Shown here one piece after another: positions 18,395-26,532 of a DNA stretch of 64,000 nt (positions within the stretch are counted from its first letter, which is position 1; the number at the start of each line of letters is the position of its first letter). The position numbers were made by a program, and so were the translations under genes. The notes under the pieces are model-generated. The model ran no database searches, was not told where the DNA came from, and worked only from the letters and a program-made list of their open reading frames with translations. Source of the DNA: Stieleria sp. JC731 (GTDB taxonomy: Bacteria > Planctomycetota > Planctomycetia > Pirellulales > Pirellulaceae); NCBI RefSeq assembly GCF_020966635.1, contig NZ_JAJKFQ010000029.1, positions 1 through 64,000 of the forward strand, in the 5' to 3' direction.

Positions 18395-20664
18395 ACTCGC
18401 TCGCACCAGAATCTCGTACCGATTCCTGCCAGCCGATGCCAAACGGGGCAAAAAAGCAGGGTAAATGTTGTTTTCGGAAAATGAACTTGGTGGAAGCGGT
18501 TTTTGGGACGTTAAAACCGCGCAAAGACCGCCTGGTTCAGATCGGATCGGGAAAGTCTTCGGCGAAGCGGCGTGACGAGAGCCCGATCAAGGATAAAATG
18601 GAACTCGCTGAAACTTCACTCGGCGTCGCACCATCGGTGCCCCCGAGTTCGTCAACGAACCCTCGTCCAATGTCGTTTACGTACCCCCCCGGATCAACAC
18701 CGCTACCGCCGTACACGATTCGGCGCGGGGTCGGTGTCGGCGGATTCGGTGAGGTTTACTTTGCAGTCAGCGAAGCGGGAAAGGAAGTTGCCTTAAAACG
18801 CATTCAGCGCAATCTAGAAGTCGAACTGCGCGGCGTGTCGCAGTGCCTGAACCTCAAACACCCAAATCTTGTTTCGCTGTTTGACATCTGTCGGGATGCC
18901 GACGGCGGTTCCTGGGTGATCATGGAATATGTTTCCGGAGCCAACCTGCGTGATGTTCTCGATTTGAACCCGGCAGGGCTTCCTGATGTCGACGCACGCC
19001 GTTGGTTCGCAGGGATCGCCGCTGGTGTTTCGCACCTTCATGGCGCGGGCCTGGTGCATCGCGATCTGAAACCGGGCAACGTGTTTGACGATTTGGGGAT
19101 CGTCAAAGTTGGTGACTACGGGCTTAGCAAATACATCAGCGCATCGCAGCGCGGTGGACACACCGAAAGCGTCGGCACGTTTCATTACATGGCCCCCGAA
19201 ATCGGTCGCGGACAATATGGTCGCGAAATCGATATCTACGCATTGGGAATCATCCTGTACGAACTGCTGACCGGACGAGTTCCCTTTGACGGCGAAAGCT
19301 GTCACGAAATCATCGTCAAGCACATGACCGCGCTACCTGATCTTTCCGTGATCCCGTCACCGTATCGCGAAGTGATCGCAGCGGCACTCGACAAAGATCC
19401 GACCAAACGCCCTTCCACGGTTGCAGATTTAATCGCGCCGCTGAACTTGGCAACCTCCGAGGCCGTCGCGTTAACCGCATTGCATGGCAGCGGCCAGCCC
19501 CTGCCAGGCCAGCCACAACCAAATCAATCACAGCCTGCATCCCATAAGACCGCAAAACAATTTCGCGAGCCTGTCGCCCGAGCCCCGATCGCTCCGACAC
19601 TGGCTGCCAATCCCTATGGCTCATCGACCGAAGAACCATTGCTTCGTGCGGTCCGCAAAACCACCACTGACTTGGGCCTTTGGTGGCAATCGCTTGAACA
19701 AAGCCCCCGAGCTCGTGTCGGGATCGGACTCCTGGTCGGATTCATTCTGTTTGTGAACACAGGTTGGCTCTTGCCTGCACTGTCCGTGTTGGCCGCGATC
19801 TATGTTCCGTATTACATCGTCCGGCAAATGGTGCTGCATACCAATGAACAGCCTAGCTATGCTCGCGCCAACCAATTGGCATCGCGTGTCGCGACGCCAA
19901 AGAAGATCAAAACGAAGAACGATTGGAAAGTCGAAGTGCGTAATACGTTGCGTGCAAAGCATAACTTCGTTCGACTGGCAGAACTCAACACGTCTTGGCT
20001 GGCAGCGTCATTGACGGTGCTAGCGATGGCCGTCATCGCGGGAGTCATCGGACTTCGCAGTGGTGACGTGACGGCTATCGAACTTGCTCCGTTTTTTTGG
20101 ATGGCATTGGTTGTCCTGATCGGATCCCAAGGCATCTTGGGGCTCGGCAAGTTATGGGAACGCGACGAAGGCGAAGGACTTCCGCGCCGACTGGTTCTTG
20201 CCGGTGTCGGATCCCTCGTCGGCCTTTGGGCCTATTCATTGTCGCAGTTCTTTTTGCTTTCCAACGAACCGGCATCAAGCGAATGGCTTCAAGGCAACCT
20301 GCCGCAAGCACTTTACTTTGATGACGGTACCATCCGAGCTTCTGGCATGATGGCCCACTTCGCACTGCTGTTCGGTGGGATCCGCTGGTGGAAGCCAGTT
20401 GACCCGCTACGCAGGACTCGGCTTAGCCTTTGGAGCGTCGCGGTTGTCTGCGTCGCAGCTTGGGGTGCGCATCAATTGTTGCCGGTTCCGCAACCGATCG
20501 GATTCTTGGTCGCAGGTGGACTGGCAATCGCAACGCAAATGTCCGCCCCTTGGATCAATCCTCGATCCTATGAAGACGAAGTTGAACGGTTCGCTCAACA
20601 ACGCATCCAGCGAAATCGGGACAACGCTAAACAAGACCCAATGGCGATGGAGGTCCACTCATGA
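18391..20664 (+). CDS. Ser/Thr protein kinase with multi-helix membrane domain
   Basis: A 757-residue protein kinase. Residues 1-105 are polar and low in complexity. The kinase domain (about 107-370) shows the Gly loop GVGVGGFG (113-120), the ATP-binding Lys in VALKRI (136), HRDLKPGN with catalytic Asp 225, DYG in place of DFG, and the MAPEIG activation-segment end. After a Pro/Gln-rich linker there are about seven to eight hydrophobic helices from residue ~450 to ~715, then a charged tail. The membrane part is not a known transporter to me and may be a sensor. The gene is coupled by 4-bp overlaps to the FHA-like gene before it and the membrane protein after it. Confidence 0.9.
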   Translation: MNSLAPESRTDSCQPMPNGAKKQGKCCFRKMNLVEAVFGTLKPRKDRLVQIGSGKSSAKRRDESPIKDKMELAETSLGVAPSVPPSSSTNPRPMSFTYPPGSTPLPPYTIRRGVGVGGFGEVYFAVSEAGKEVALKRIQRNLEVELRGVSQCLNLKHPNLVSLFDICRDADGGSWVIMEYVSGANLRDVLDLNPAGLPDVDARRWFAGIAAGVSHLHGAGLVHRDLKPGNVFDDLGIVKVGDYGLSKYISASQRGGHTESVGTFHYMAPEIGRGQYGREIDIYALGIILYELLTGRVPFDGESCHEIIVKHMTALPDLSVIPSPYREVIAAALDKDPTKRPSTVADLIAPLNLATSEAVALTALHGSGQPLPGQPQPNQSQPASHKTAKQFREPVARAPIAPTLAANPYGSSTEEPLLRAVRKTTTDLGLWWQSLEQSPRARVGIGLLVGFILFVNTGWLLPALSVLAAIYVPYYIVRQMVLHTNEQPSYARANQLASRVATPKKIKTKNDWKVEVRNTLRAKHNFVRLAELNTSWLAASLTVLAMAVIAGVIGLRSGDVTAIELAPFFWMALVVLIGSQGILGLGKLWERDEGEGLPRRLVLAGVGSLVGLWAYSLSQFFLLSNEPASSEWLQGNLPQALYFDDGTIRASGMMAHFALLFGGIRWWKPVDPLRRTRLSLWSVAVVCVAAWGAHQLLPVPQPIGFLVAGGLAIATQMSAPWINPRSYEDEVERFAQQRIQRNRDNAKQDPMAMEVHS

Positions 20665-21302
20665 AACACTTGATCCCTTCATTCACAGCATTTGCAGTCG
20701 TCGCGATGGTCGCGACTGTTGGCTATGCCGAATCGATCAGCGGCAAAGAGGCTGAGCTTCGCGTTCGTGAAATCAGTGTCAGTGAAACAGGCGGCAGTCT
20801 TTCGACAAAGAGCGGTTCGTCTTCGCTTTCGGTTGCCCCGATGAACCATGTTACCTATCCGGAAGACTGGCCGAAGTGGGCGAACGCTACTCCAGACCTT
20901 GAGGGCGAACTTCAAACGTGGCCCGTCACGACCGGCGGTTGCAAAACGATCGAAGCGTGCCAAGACAAACTCGCCGCGTTGCAGCGTGCGAACGTCGCGC
21001 TCTATCTAAAAGAACACTTCAATTGGATCTCCGACGGATCGTTCCTGACCGATCAATGGATTGATGACAATCTTGTCGAACATCGATATGTCGGCATGAT
21101 TACCAAAGGAGACGAGGAGCTTCACGAAATCGCAGTCGAGCTGCGTTACGACGCTGAAGATCGCCAATTCATTCAACGATCAATCGACAATGCTCGGCTG
21201 GTCGATCGATTGCGAGCCAGTGGCGGTTTGTTCGCAATCGCGATCATCGGACTTTGCTGCAGCGGCGGTTTACTCGGTGTAATCAGTCGTCGTTTTGCCT
21301 AA
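20661..21302 (+). CDS. Exported protein with C-terminal membrane anchor
   Basis: A 213-residue protein with a signal peptide (cleavage probably after GYA near residue 23), an extracytoplasmic domain of ~160 residues and a C-terminal membrane helix near residues 190-208 (LFAIAIIGLCCSGGLLGV) with a basic end. The ectodomain has two Cys (in GGCKTIEAC, about residues 94-99) and three Trp-containing segments. No family was recognised. Its ATG overlaps the kinase stop by 4 bp, so it is the last gene of the kinase operon and a reasonable candidate for its membrane partner or substrate. Confidence 0.78.
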   Translation: MKHLIPSFTAFAVVAMVATVGYAESISGKEAELRVREISVSETGGSLSTKSGSSSLSVAPMNHVTYPEDWPKWANATPDLEGELQTWPVTTGGCKTIEACQDKLAALQRANVALYLKEHFNWISDGSFLTDQWIDDNLVEHRYVGMITKGDEELHEIAVELRYDAEDRQFIQRSIDNARLVDRLRASGGLFAIAIIGLCCSGGLLGVISRRFA

Positions 21303-21674
21303 CACCGGTTTGCCTAGCCTTGCGCTCAGACATTTGTCTACCGCCACTTTTTACTGCATAGAAGCATCGTTCTTTCCAGCTTGTTGTGCGGAATAGAAGG
21401 CGGTTTCGCAATAGATCAAACCCGATAATCAACGGGTCGCTAGGATCTGTAGGCTTGTTCGATTGACATCAATCCTCTGTCGTGTCCGCTAGGAAAGGGT
21501 GCGGCATTTCGGCAAATCAAGGCCTCCTAGCCTTCGGTGGGATAGGCGTCGACCGTCTGTGACCTACAATGAAGGTGTGGAGCCCGCTAGCTGGTTCAGC
21601 CGAAGCAGTTGGCTCAGTGGTAGCTGATGCGGCCCCATAGGCGAACAACGCTTGGCTTTACCAAAAACAGAACC
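21303..21674. other. Intergenic stretch without recognised gene
   Basis: About 370 bp between the kinase operon and the response regulator. I see no convincing reading frame, tRNA or clear terminator here. A promoter for the regulator gene is expected but was not identified with confidence. Confidence 0.5.
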
Positions 21675-22289
21675 ATGACAGACGATTCCGCGCCGGTTTA
21701 CTCCGCTGCCGACCTTGGTGCCGACAGCATTCTTTTGGTTGACGATACCGTAATCTTGCGGGATCGCTTGGCGATGGCACTGCGGCAACGCGGTTTCTTG
21801 GTTCAAACCGCAGGCACTTATGACGAAGCCGTCGAAGTGTTTCATCACTCCCCCACCGACCTCGCCGTGCTCGATTTGCGGATGCCTGGTCGATCAGGAT
21901 TGGACCTTTTGCGAAAGCTTTTGCAGATGAATCCCAACACGCGGATCATCATGCTTAGCGGTTTCGGCAGCATCCCCGCTTCGATCGATGCGGTTCGCGC
22001 CGGCGCGGTAAACTTCCTCAGCAAACCCGCCGATGCCGATGACATCTTGGCAGCATTCGCTCGCGGTGATGACCCATCTGTCCCAACCGGAGAAGTCAGC
22101 TTCCCCGCGCCATCGCTGGCACGCAACGAATGGGAACATATTCATCGCGTTCTATCGGACTGCGGCGGCAATATCAGTGAAGCGGCACGCCGTCTAGGAA
22201 TCCACCGTCGCTCGCTTCAGCGTAAACTTCGCAAGCGGGCACCAGAGGATCCGGCGAGTCCAGAAGTGATTGAAAACGAGCAATCCTAA
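21675..22289 (+). CDS. ActR/RegA-type response regulator with Fis-like HTH
   Basis: A 204-residue two-component regulator of the short ActR/PrrA/RegA class. The receiver domain (about residues 18-135) has the acidic pocket LVDDT, the phosphoacceptor Asp 67 in LAVLDLRMPG, the conserved MLSG switch and the FLSKPAD Lys. A short Fis-type helix-turn-helix ends the protein (NISEAARRLGIHRRSLQRKLRKR). Such regulators usually control redox-linked genes, and their sensor kinase is often adjacent; none is adjacent here. The start at 21675 fits the family N-terminus better than 21627. No clear ribosome binding site is visible. Confidence 0.9.
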   Translation: MTDDSAPVYSAADLGADSILLVDDTVILRDRLAMALRQRGFLVQTAGTYDEAVEVFHHSPTDLAVLDLRMPGRSGLDLLRKLLQMNPNTRIIMLSGFGSIPASIDAVRAGAVNFLSKPADADDILAAFARGDDPSVPTGEVSFPAPSLARNEWEHIHRVLSDCGGNISEAARRLGIHRRSLQRKLRKRAPEDPASPEVIENEQS

Positions 22290-22344
22290 CAACCTATTGG
22301 TTTTCAAGTTTGCTCTTTCGCAAAGTTGAATTGCGCTCGGCGAA

Positions 22345-22394
22345 ACCAGCGGGAATCAACGCTGCCTTCACGGAGTGAAGGGCGACGATAGAAG
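22345..22394. repeat. Dispersed palindromic element (CCTTCAC-NGA-GTGAAGG), site 1
   Basis: A 7-bp perfect stem, CCTTCAC at 22365-22371 and GTGAAGG at 22375-22381 around GGA, embedded in the conserved context AACGCT-n-CCTTCAC-n-GGGCGAC. The same element occurs at about 52673-52709 and 54841-54877. Each lies shortly downstream of a stop codon, so it may end transcripts or stabilise their 3' ends. Confidence 0.7.
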
Positions 22395-22464
22395 ATCAAC
22401 GAGCTGCAAACGCTATGGTTATAATCGGTGCTGAATCCAATTCAGCCACCTAGAACCAATCGCC

Positions 22465-23862
22465 ATGCGTTATTTTCTCTCCGCAGCGTTGCTGCTTCTG
22501 TCCGTCTGCACCGAATCCGTCTGTACTGCTGAGGCAAACCAACGGCCGGACATCATCGTCTATCTAGCCGATGACCTTTCGCAGCTCGACATTTCGGTCT
22601 ACTCAGATCGTGGAGTGAAAACGCCTGCGTTGGAAGCACTCGCCGCCGAAGGCATGACTTTTGATCAAGCCTTTGTTGCCAGCCCTTCCTGTGCCCCCAG
22701 TCGCGCGGCGCTACTGACCGGATTGATGCCGGCACGCAACGGTGCTGAAGAAAATCACAGCTTTCCTGGCAAAGACATTTATCGTCTTCCCAATACGTTG
22801 AAAGACCTGGGATACCAGGTTGCCGCGTTCGGCAAAGTCGCCCATGCGACCAGCGCACCCAGATTCGGTTTTGAAGTTGTCGAAGGTGCCAAGGAAATGC
22901 CCCGCCTGCTTCAAAACGTGACGAAGTTCTTGGGCGAACGCACCGACTCGCGTCCTTTGGCACTGTTCGTCGGAATTGCCAATCCGCATGTTCCATGGCC
23001 TAGCCGTTCGAGCATCTCGCCAGAGAAAGTTCATCTGCCACCCACCTTTGTTGATACGCCGCGCACTCGCGTTCAACGTTCCCGCTATCTACAAGAAGTC
23101 AAAGATCTCGACAAACTTCTTGCCAGCCTTCGCACGCTGACCCGAAAGCATCTCGAGGGAGAACCGATCTATCTATTCTCCAGCGACCACGGTGCTCAGT
23201 TCCCTCTCGGCAAGTGGACGCTTTACGAGGAAGGCATTCGCGTACCGTTGATCGTGTCGTGGCCTGGTCACATCGAACCAAAGTCGCGGACCGATGCGAT
23301 GGTCAGCTGGATCGACTTGCTTCCGACACTGATTGAATTGAGCGGAGGGCAACCACCATCTGACATCGACGGGAAGAGCTTTTCAGATGTCCTGCTTGGG
23401 AAGGCAAACTCGCATCGCGATCTGATATTCACCACGCATAGTGGGGATCGTCAGATGAATGTCTATCCGATCCGATCGGTTCGCAGCGAAGACTTCAAAT
23501 ACATCCGTAACCCACATCCTGAATTCGCATTCACCACGCACATCGATCTGCTACTCCGCGAGAATTCGGGTGACTACTTCATCGAATGGAAAGAGCTAGC
23601 CAAGTCAGACCCGAAAGCAGCCGCTGCCATCGCTCGGCATCATGGCCGCCCAGCGGAAGAGCTTTACGATCTTCGAAGCGACCCTTACGAGCAGAACAAT
23701 TTGATTGGCAACCCAGAATACCAGTCTCAGCATCAAGACCTTTCAGCGACATTGGATCAATGGCTGAAAGATCAAGGTGACCAATTGACGGTCTTCCACG
23801 AACCGTTGCTGCTCAATGCGCCCGAAACTTGGGTTCCTCGCGGCATCAAACTGAAAAAATAG
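22465..23862 (+). CDS. Secreted sulfatase
   Basis: A 465-residue type I sulfatase with a signal peptide (cleavage near residue 22). The metal-binding start DIIVYLADDLSQLD and the formylglycine motif C-A-P-S-R-A-A-L-L-T-G (Cys 76, to be converted to formylglycine by an anaerobic-type or FGE maturase) are intact. YLFSSDHGAQFPLGKWTLYEEGIRVPLIVSWPG is the usual central metal/substrate block, and the C-terminal AEELYDLRSDPYEQNNL segment is typical of the family. It would hydrolyse sulfate esters, probably of marine or host polysaccharides. It stands alone and converges on the DUF1501 gene 13 bp away. Confidence 0.95.
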   Translation: MRYFLSAALLLLSVCTESVCTAEANQRPDIIVYLADDLSQLDISVYSDRGVKTPALEALAAEGMTFDQAFVASPSCAPSRAALLTGLMPARNGAEENHSFPGKDIYRLPNTLKDLGYQVAAFGKVAHATSAPRFGFEVVEGAKEMPRLLQNVTKFLGERTDSRPLALFVGIANPHVPWPSRSSISPEKVHLPPTFVDTPRTRVQRSRYLQEVKDLDKLLASLRTLTRKHLEGEPIYLFSSDHGAQFPLGKWTLYEEGIRVPLIVSWPGHIEPKSRTDAMVSWIDLLPTLIELSGGQPPSDIDGKSFSDVLLGKANSHRDLIFTTHSGDRQMNVYPIRSVRSEDFKYIRNPHPEFAFTTHIDLLLRENSGDYFIEWKELAKSDPKAAAAIARHHGRPAEELYDLRSDPYEQNNLIGNPEYQSQHQDLSATLDQWLKDQGDQLTVFHEPLLLNAPETWVPRGIKLKK

Positions 23863-23875
23863 TGAATAGGCTTCG

Positions 23876-25114
23876 TCAGCCGATGAAATCGATTTGCGGG
23901 TATGCTTTGCCGAGGATTGGCTGGCTTGGACATTCAAGCCACCGTTCCAATACCGTCGCGTAGACGGATCGAAAATCGGTGTGATACTTCAAGTCACCTT
24001 CATCTAGGTCAGTAAGACTTGGTCGTTCCCCGACTTGACCTGGTTTCACCTTCCCACCGGCAAAGAAAACGGGAGCGGCCGTTCCATGGTCGGTTCCGTC
24101 ACTGGCGTTTTCAGCGACACGTCGGCCAAATTCACTAAAACACATTACCAGCACTCGATCGGAATCGCCGCTTTGGTTCATTCGATCGACGAATGACGTA
24201 ACCGCATCACCGACTTCTCGTAATAGCGCGGCGTGGGCGTCCGGCTGGTTCGCATGCGTATCGAATCCATCGAGGCGGACATAATAAACCCTCGTCTGTA
24301 GATCGGATGCGATCAGATCCGCAACCGTTTGCAGCTTTTTGCCCAGACCAGTTTTTGGGAAACTGGAATCGGATGACATTCCCGTTTTTGCCTCCTTCAT
24401 CCGTTCGTTAGTCGCGATTGCTGCTGTCGTGCTGCTTTGAATAAAACTTAGCAGCTCGTTGCCCTGCATCAGTCCATCCGTTGATGAGGCGATCGAACCG
24501 ATCGCTTGCGGTAAATCAACACTTCCGTTTTTTCGCAATCGAAACTGCTGAAGACTTTCAATCGATGGGACTCGAACGTCTCGAGACATCAGCGCAAAGG
24601 GCTGCTGTTCATGCCCGAGATGAATCGCTAGCGGATCGTGCCCGATCGAACTGTCCAAGGTTTGCAAATACCGACCGATCCAACCGTCAGGCCGGTTCTC
24701 CTCTTTGCGTCTGCATGAATGCCAAATGTCCATCGATTCAAAGTGCGAACGGTTCGGATTGGGATACCCGATCCCGTGGACAATCGAAAACTGACCTTGT
24801 TCCAGTAGCGATGCGAACCCTTTGAGCGACGGATGAAAACCAACGTCTTCGGTGATCGACAGACAGTCGTCTTTTCTGATCCGAAGATTCGGGCGTGCTT
24901 CGACATAGGCTTCATGCGAGTGCGGTACGACCGTATTCAAACCGTCGTTCCCGCCCGCCAACTCGACGACCACCAGAATGTTCTGGTCAGTCCTAGCTTG
25001 CTCTGCCGCCTGACAAAGTAACGCGGGACAGAATCCGTTTTGCTGGACCGCCAGGGCTGACGACGCAACCAAACCGCGTTTGATCATTTGCCGTCGATTT
25101 AGTTTCGAAATCAT
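23876..25114 (-). CDS. DUF1501 family protein, twin-arginine-type signal
   Basis: A 412-residue member of the DUF1501 family (sulfatase-like fold, very common in planctomycetes). The N-terminus NRRQMIKRGLVASSALAV looks like a Tat-type signal. Family hallmarks are VVVELAGGNDGLNTVVPHS near residue 45, HPSLKGFASLLEQGQFSIVHGIGYPNPNRSHF, and near the C-terminus VLVMCFSEFGRRVAENASDGTDHGTAAPVFFAGG. The start at 25114 gives a 4-bp overlap with the DUF1800 stop, which favours it over the upstream GTG/TTG-type start at 25141. The two proteins regularly occur as a pair; their substrate is not known. Confidence 0.93.
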   Translation of the reverse strand: MISKLNRRQMIKRGLVASSALAVQQNGFCPALLCQAAEQARTDQNILVVVELAGGNDGLNTVVPHSHEAYVEARPNLRIRKDDCLSITEDVGFHPSLKGFASLLEQGQFSIVHGIGYPNPNRSHFESMDIWHSCRRKEENRPDGWIGRYLQTLDSSIGHDPLAIHLGHEQQPFALMSRDVRVPSIESLQQFRLRKNGSVDLPQAIGSIASSTDGLMQGNELLSFIQSSTTAAIATNERMKEAKTGMSSDSSFPKTGLGKKLQTVADLIASDLQTRVYYVRLDGFDTHANQPDAHAALLREVGDAVTSFVDRMNQSGDSDRVLVMCFSEFGRRVAENASDGTDHGTAAPVFFAGGKVKPGQVGERPSLTDLDEGDLKYHTDFRSVYATVLERWLECPSQPILGKAYPQIDFIG

Positions 25115-26484
25115 GACAACTGATACTCCGGTAGCGAGCATAGAAGATGGACAACATCTGCGAAGGCAGCGGAGTTCGATGATCCGTTTGAATTCCCAAT
25201 CGAGTGAACACGCTGCCGTGCCGCAGTCGAAAGCGGAGTGGCGAACAACATCGGTTCCAATAGATCAATTAACCCATCGACATCCGAAACCGATTGATCG
25301 GCTAGATACTCGCTGAGGGATTTTTTTCCGAAGCGAGTCTTTTCGTGATCAAGGATTCTCCGAATCAAATTTGAACGTCCGACCAGTGTCGAAGAATTGA
25401 TCCACGCCCGTCCCCCATCCCATCCCTTCACACTCGGTGGGTAATAGAGTCCCTGACCAAGATCTGAAATCGCGTCGGCAATCAGATATGTATCTGTCGT
25501 ACATTCAAGCGATCTCAAAAAATCGAGTGCGAACTCGACTGGCGAACGAATCTTTCTCGCGATTGCATATTCCGAATAGAACACATTGCTCTGCAAAATC
25601 CGACGGACCGTCGGCCCTATTTGCATCTCTTCGGCACGAAGCTGATCGGCAAGCGGACGAAGCAAAACGCTATCGACTGGAAAGTCATCGGCGACAAAGT
25701 ACCGAACAAGTTTTTCGCAAATAAACAGGGGGGCGTTTTCTTGATCGCAAACGATTTTCACACCTTCTTCACCACCGAATCGCCCGGTCTGCCCCAAGAT
25801 TGATTTTTCCCCGTTGTCATGCTGGTAGCGATTGAAACGAAACTTTTCACGCTTGATCTCCCAGCCGGTAAAACAACGTGCCAATTCCCGGATGTCGTTC
25901 TCGCTGTAGTTGCCTTCTCCGAGACAGAAAAGCTCCATGATCTCGCGAGCGTAGTTCTCGTTGGGATGAGACTTTCGGTTGCTTGCCGAATCCAAGTAGA
26001 TCAGCATTGCAGGATCGCGTGAAATCTCTTGCACCAGCTTTTGAAAATCCCCCAGTGCGTGTTCACGCAGCAGATCATTCTGTTGCTGCATCAATTTGAC
26101 GTCGTCTACTTTTGCAGCACTGGTGGCAAAATGACCATGCCAGAACAACGTTGTCTTTTCTAACAACGGATCCGGAGTCATCAACATTCGATAAACCCAA
26201 CCGGCTGCCAACTGCTTCATGCTTCCGCTTGCCACAGCAGCCCGAGCCAGCACGTTGATCTCGGATCGGAATCCGGCGTCGTTTCGATCGGTCTGAGTTA
26301 AACGCCGAATCGTTGAATCGCAACCATCATCAACTGCCCGTCGAAGCTCACTGGCTGTCGGCGCAAATCCACTGCGACGGAACAGGTGGGCCGCAAGCTT
26401 TTGGTTCCACGGCTGCGATTCCGCTGGCGAATAGGGCTCCCAAGCCCAATCAGGATCAGGCATCACGCTTGTCGCAGCATCCAT
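25111..26484 (-). CDS. DUF1800 family protein
   Basis: A 457-residue DUF1800 protein. Typical segments are HLFRRSGFAPTASELRRAVDDG at the start, TTLFWHGHFATS in the middle, YLDSASNRKSHPNENYAREIMELFCLGEGNYSE and the ARCFTGWEI block, and the late GLYYPPSVKGWDGGRAWINSSTLVGRSNLI. AAGGAGA lies about 6 nt before the ATG, a strong ribosome binding site that fixes the start. It couples to DUF1501 by a 4-bp overlap and follows the secreted protein at 26533-28332 by 48 bp, so all three are probably one operon. Confidence 0.93.
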   Translation of the reverse strand: MDAATSVMPDPDWAWEPYSPAESQPWNQKLAAHLFRRSGFAPTASELRRAVDDGCDSTIRRLTQTDRNDAGFRSEINVLARAAVASGSMKQLAAGWVYRMLMTPDPLLEKTTLFWHGHFATSAAKVDDVKLMQQQNDLLREHALGDFQKLVQEISRDPAMLIYLDSASNRKSHPNENYAREIMELFCLGEGNYSENDIRELARCFTGWEIKREKFRFNRYQHDNGEKSILGQTGRFGGEEGVKIVCDQENAPLFICEKLVRYFVADDFPVDSVLLRPLADQLRAEEMQIGPTVRRILQSNVFYSEYAIARKIRSPVEFALDFLRSLECTTDTYLIADAISDLGQGLYYPPSVKGWDGGRAWINSSTLVGRSNLIRRILDHEKTRFGKKSLSEYLADQSVSDVDGLIDLLEPMLFATPLSTAARQRVHSIGNSNGSSNSAAFADVVHLLCSLPEYQLS

Positions 26485-26532
26485 GACATCTCCTTTGGTT
26501 CAGTGATTTAACTACAGAACAACAACAGGTTC

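Noticed and set aside
21610-21650. tRNA-like words (GGCTCAGTGGTAGC)
   Set aside because: No T-arm or acceptor stem could be paired; resembles only a D-arm.
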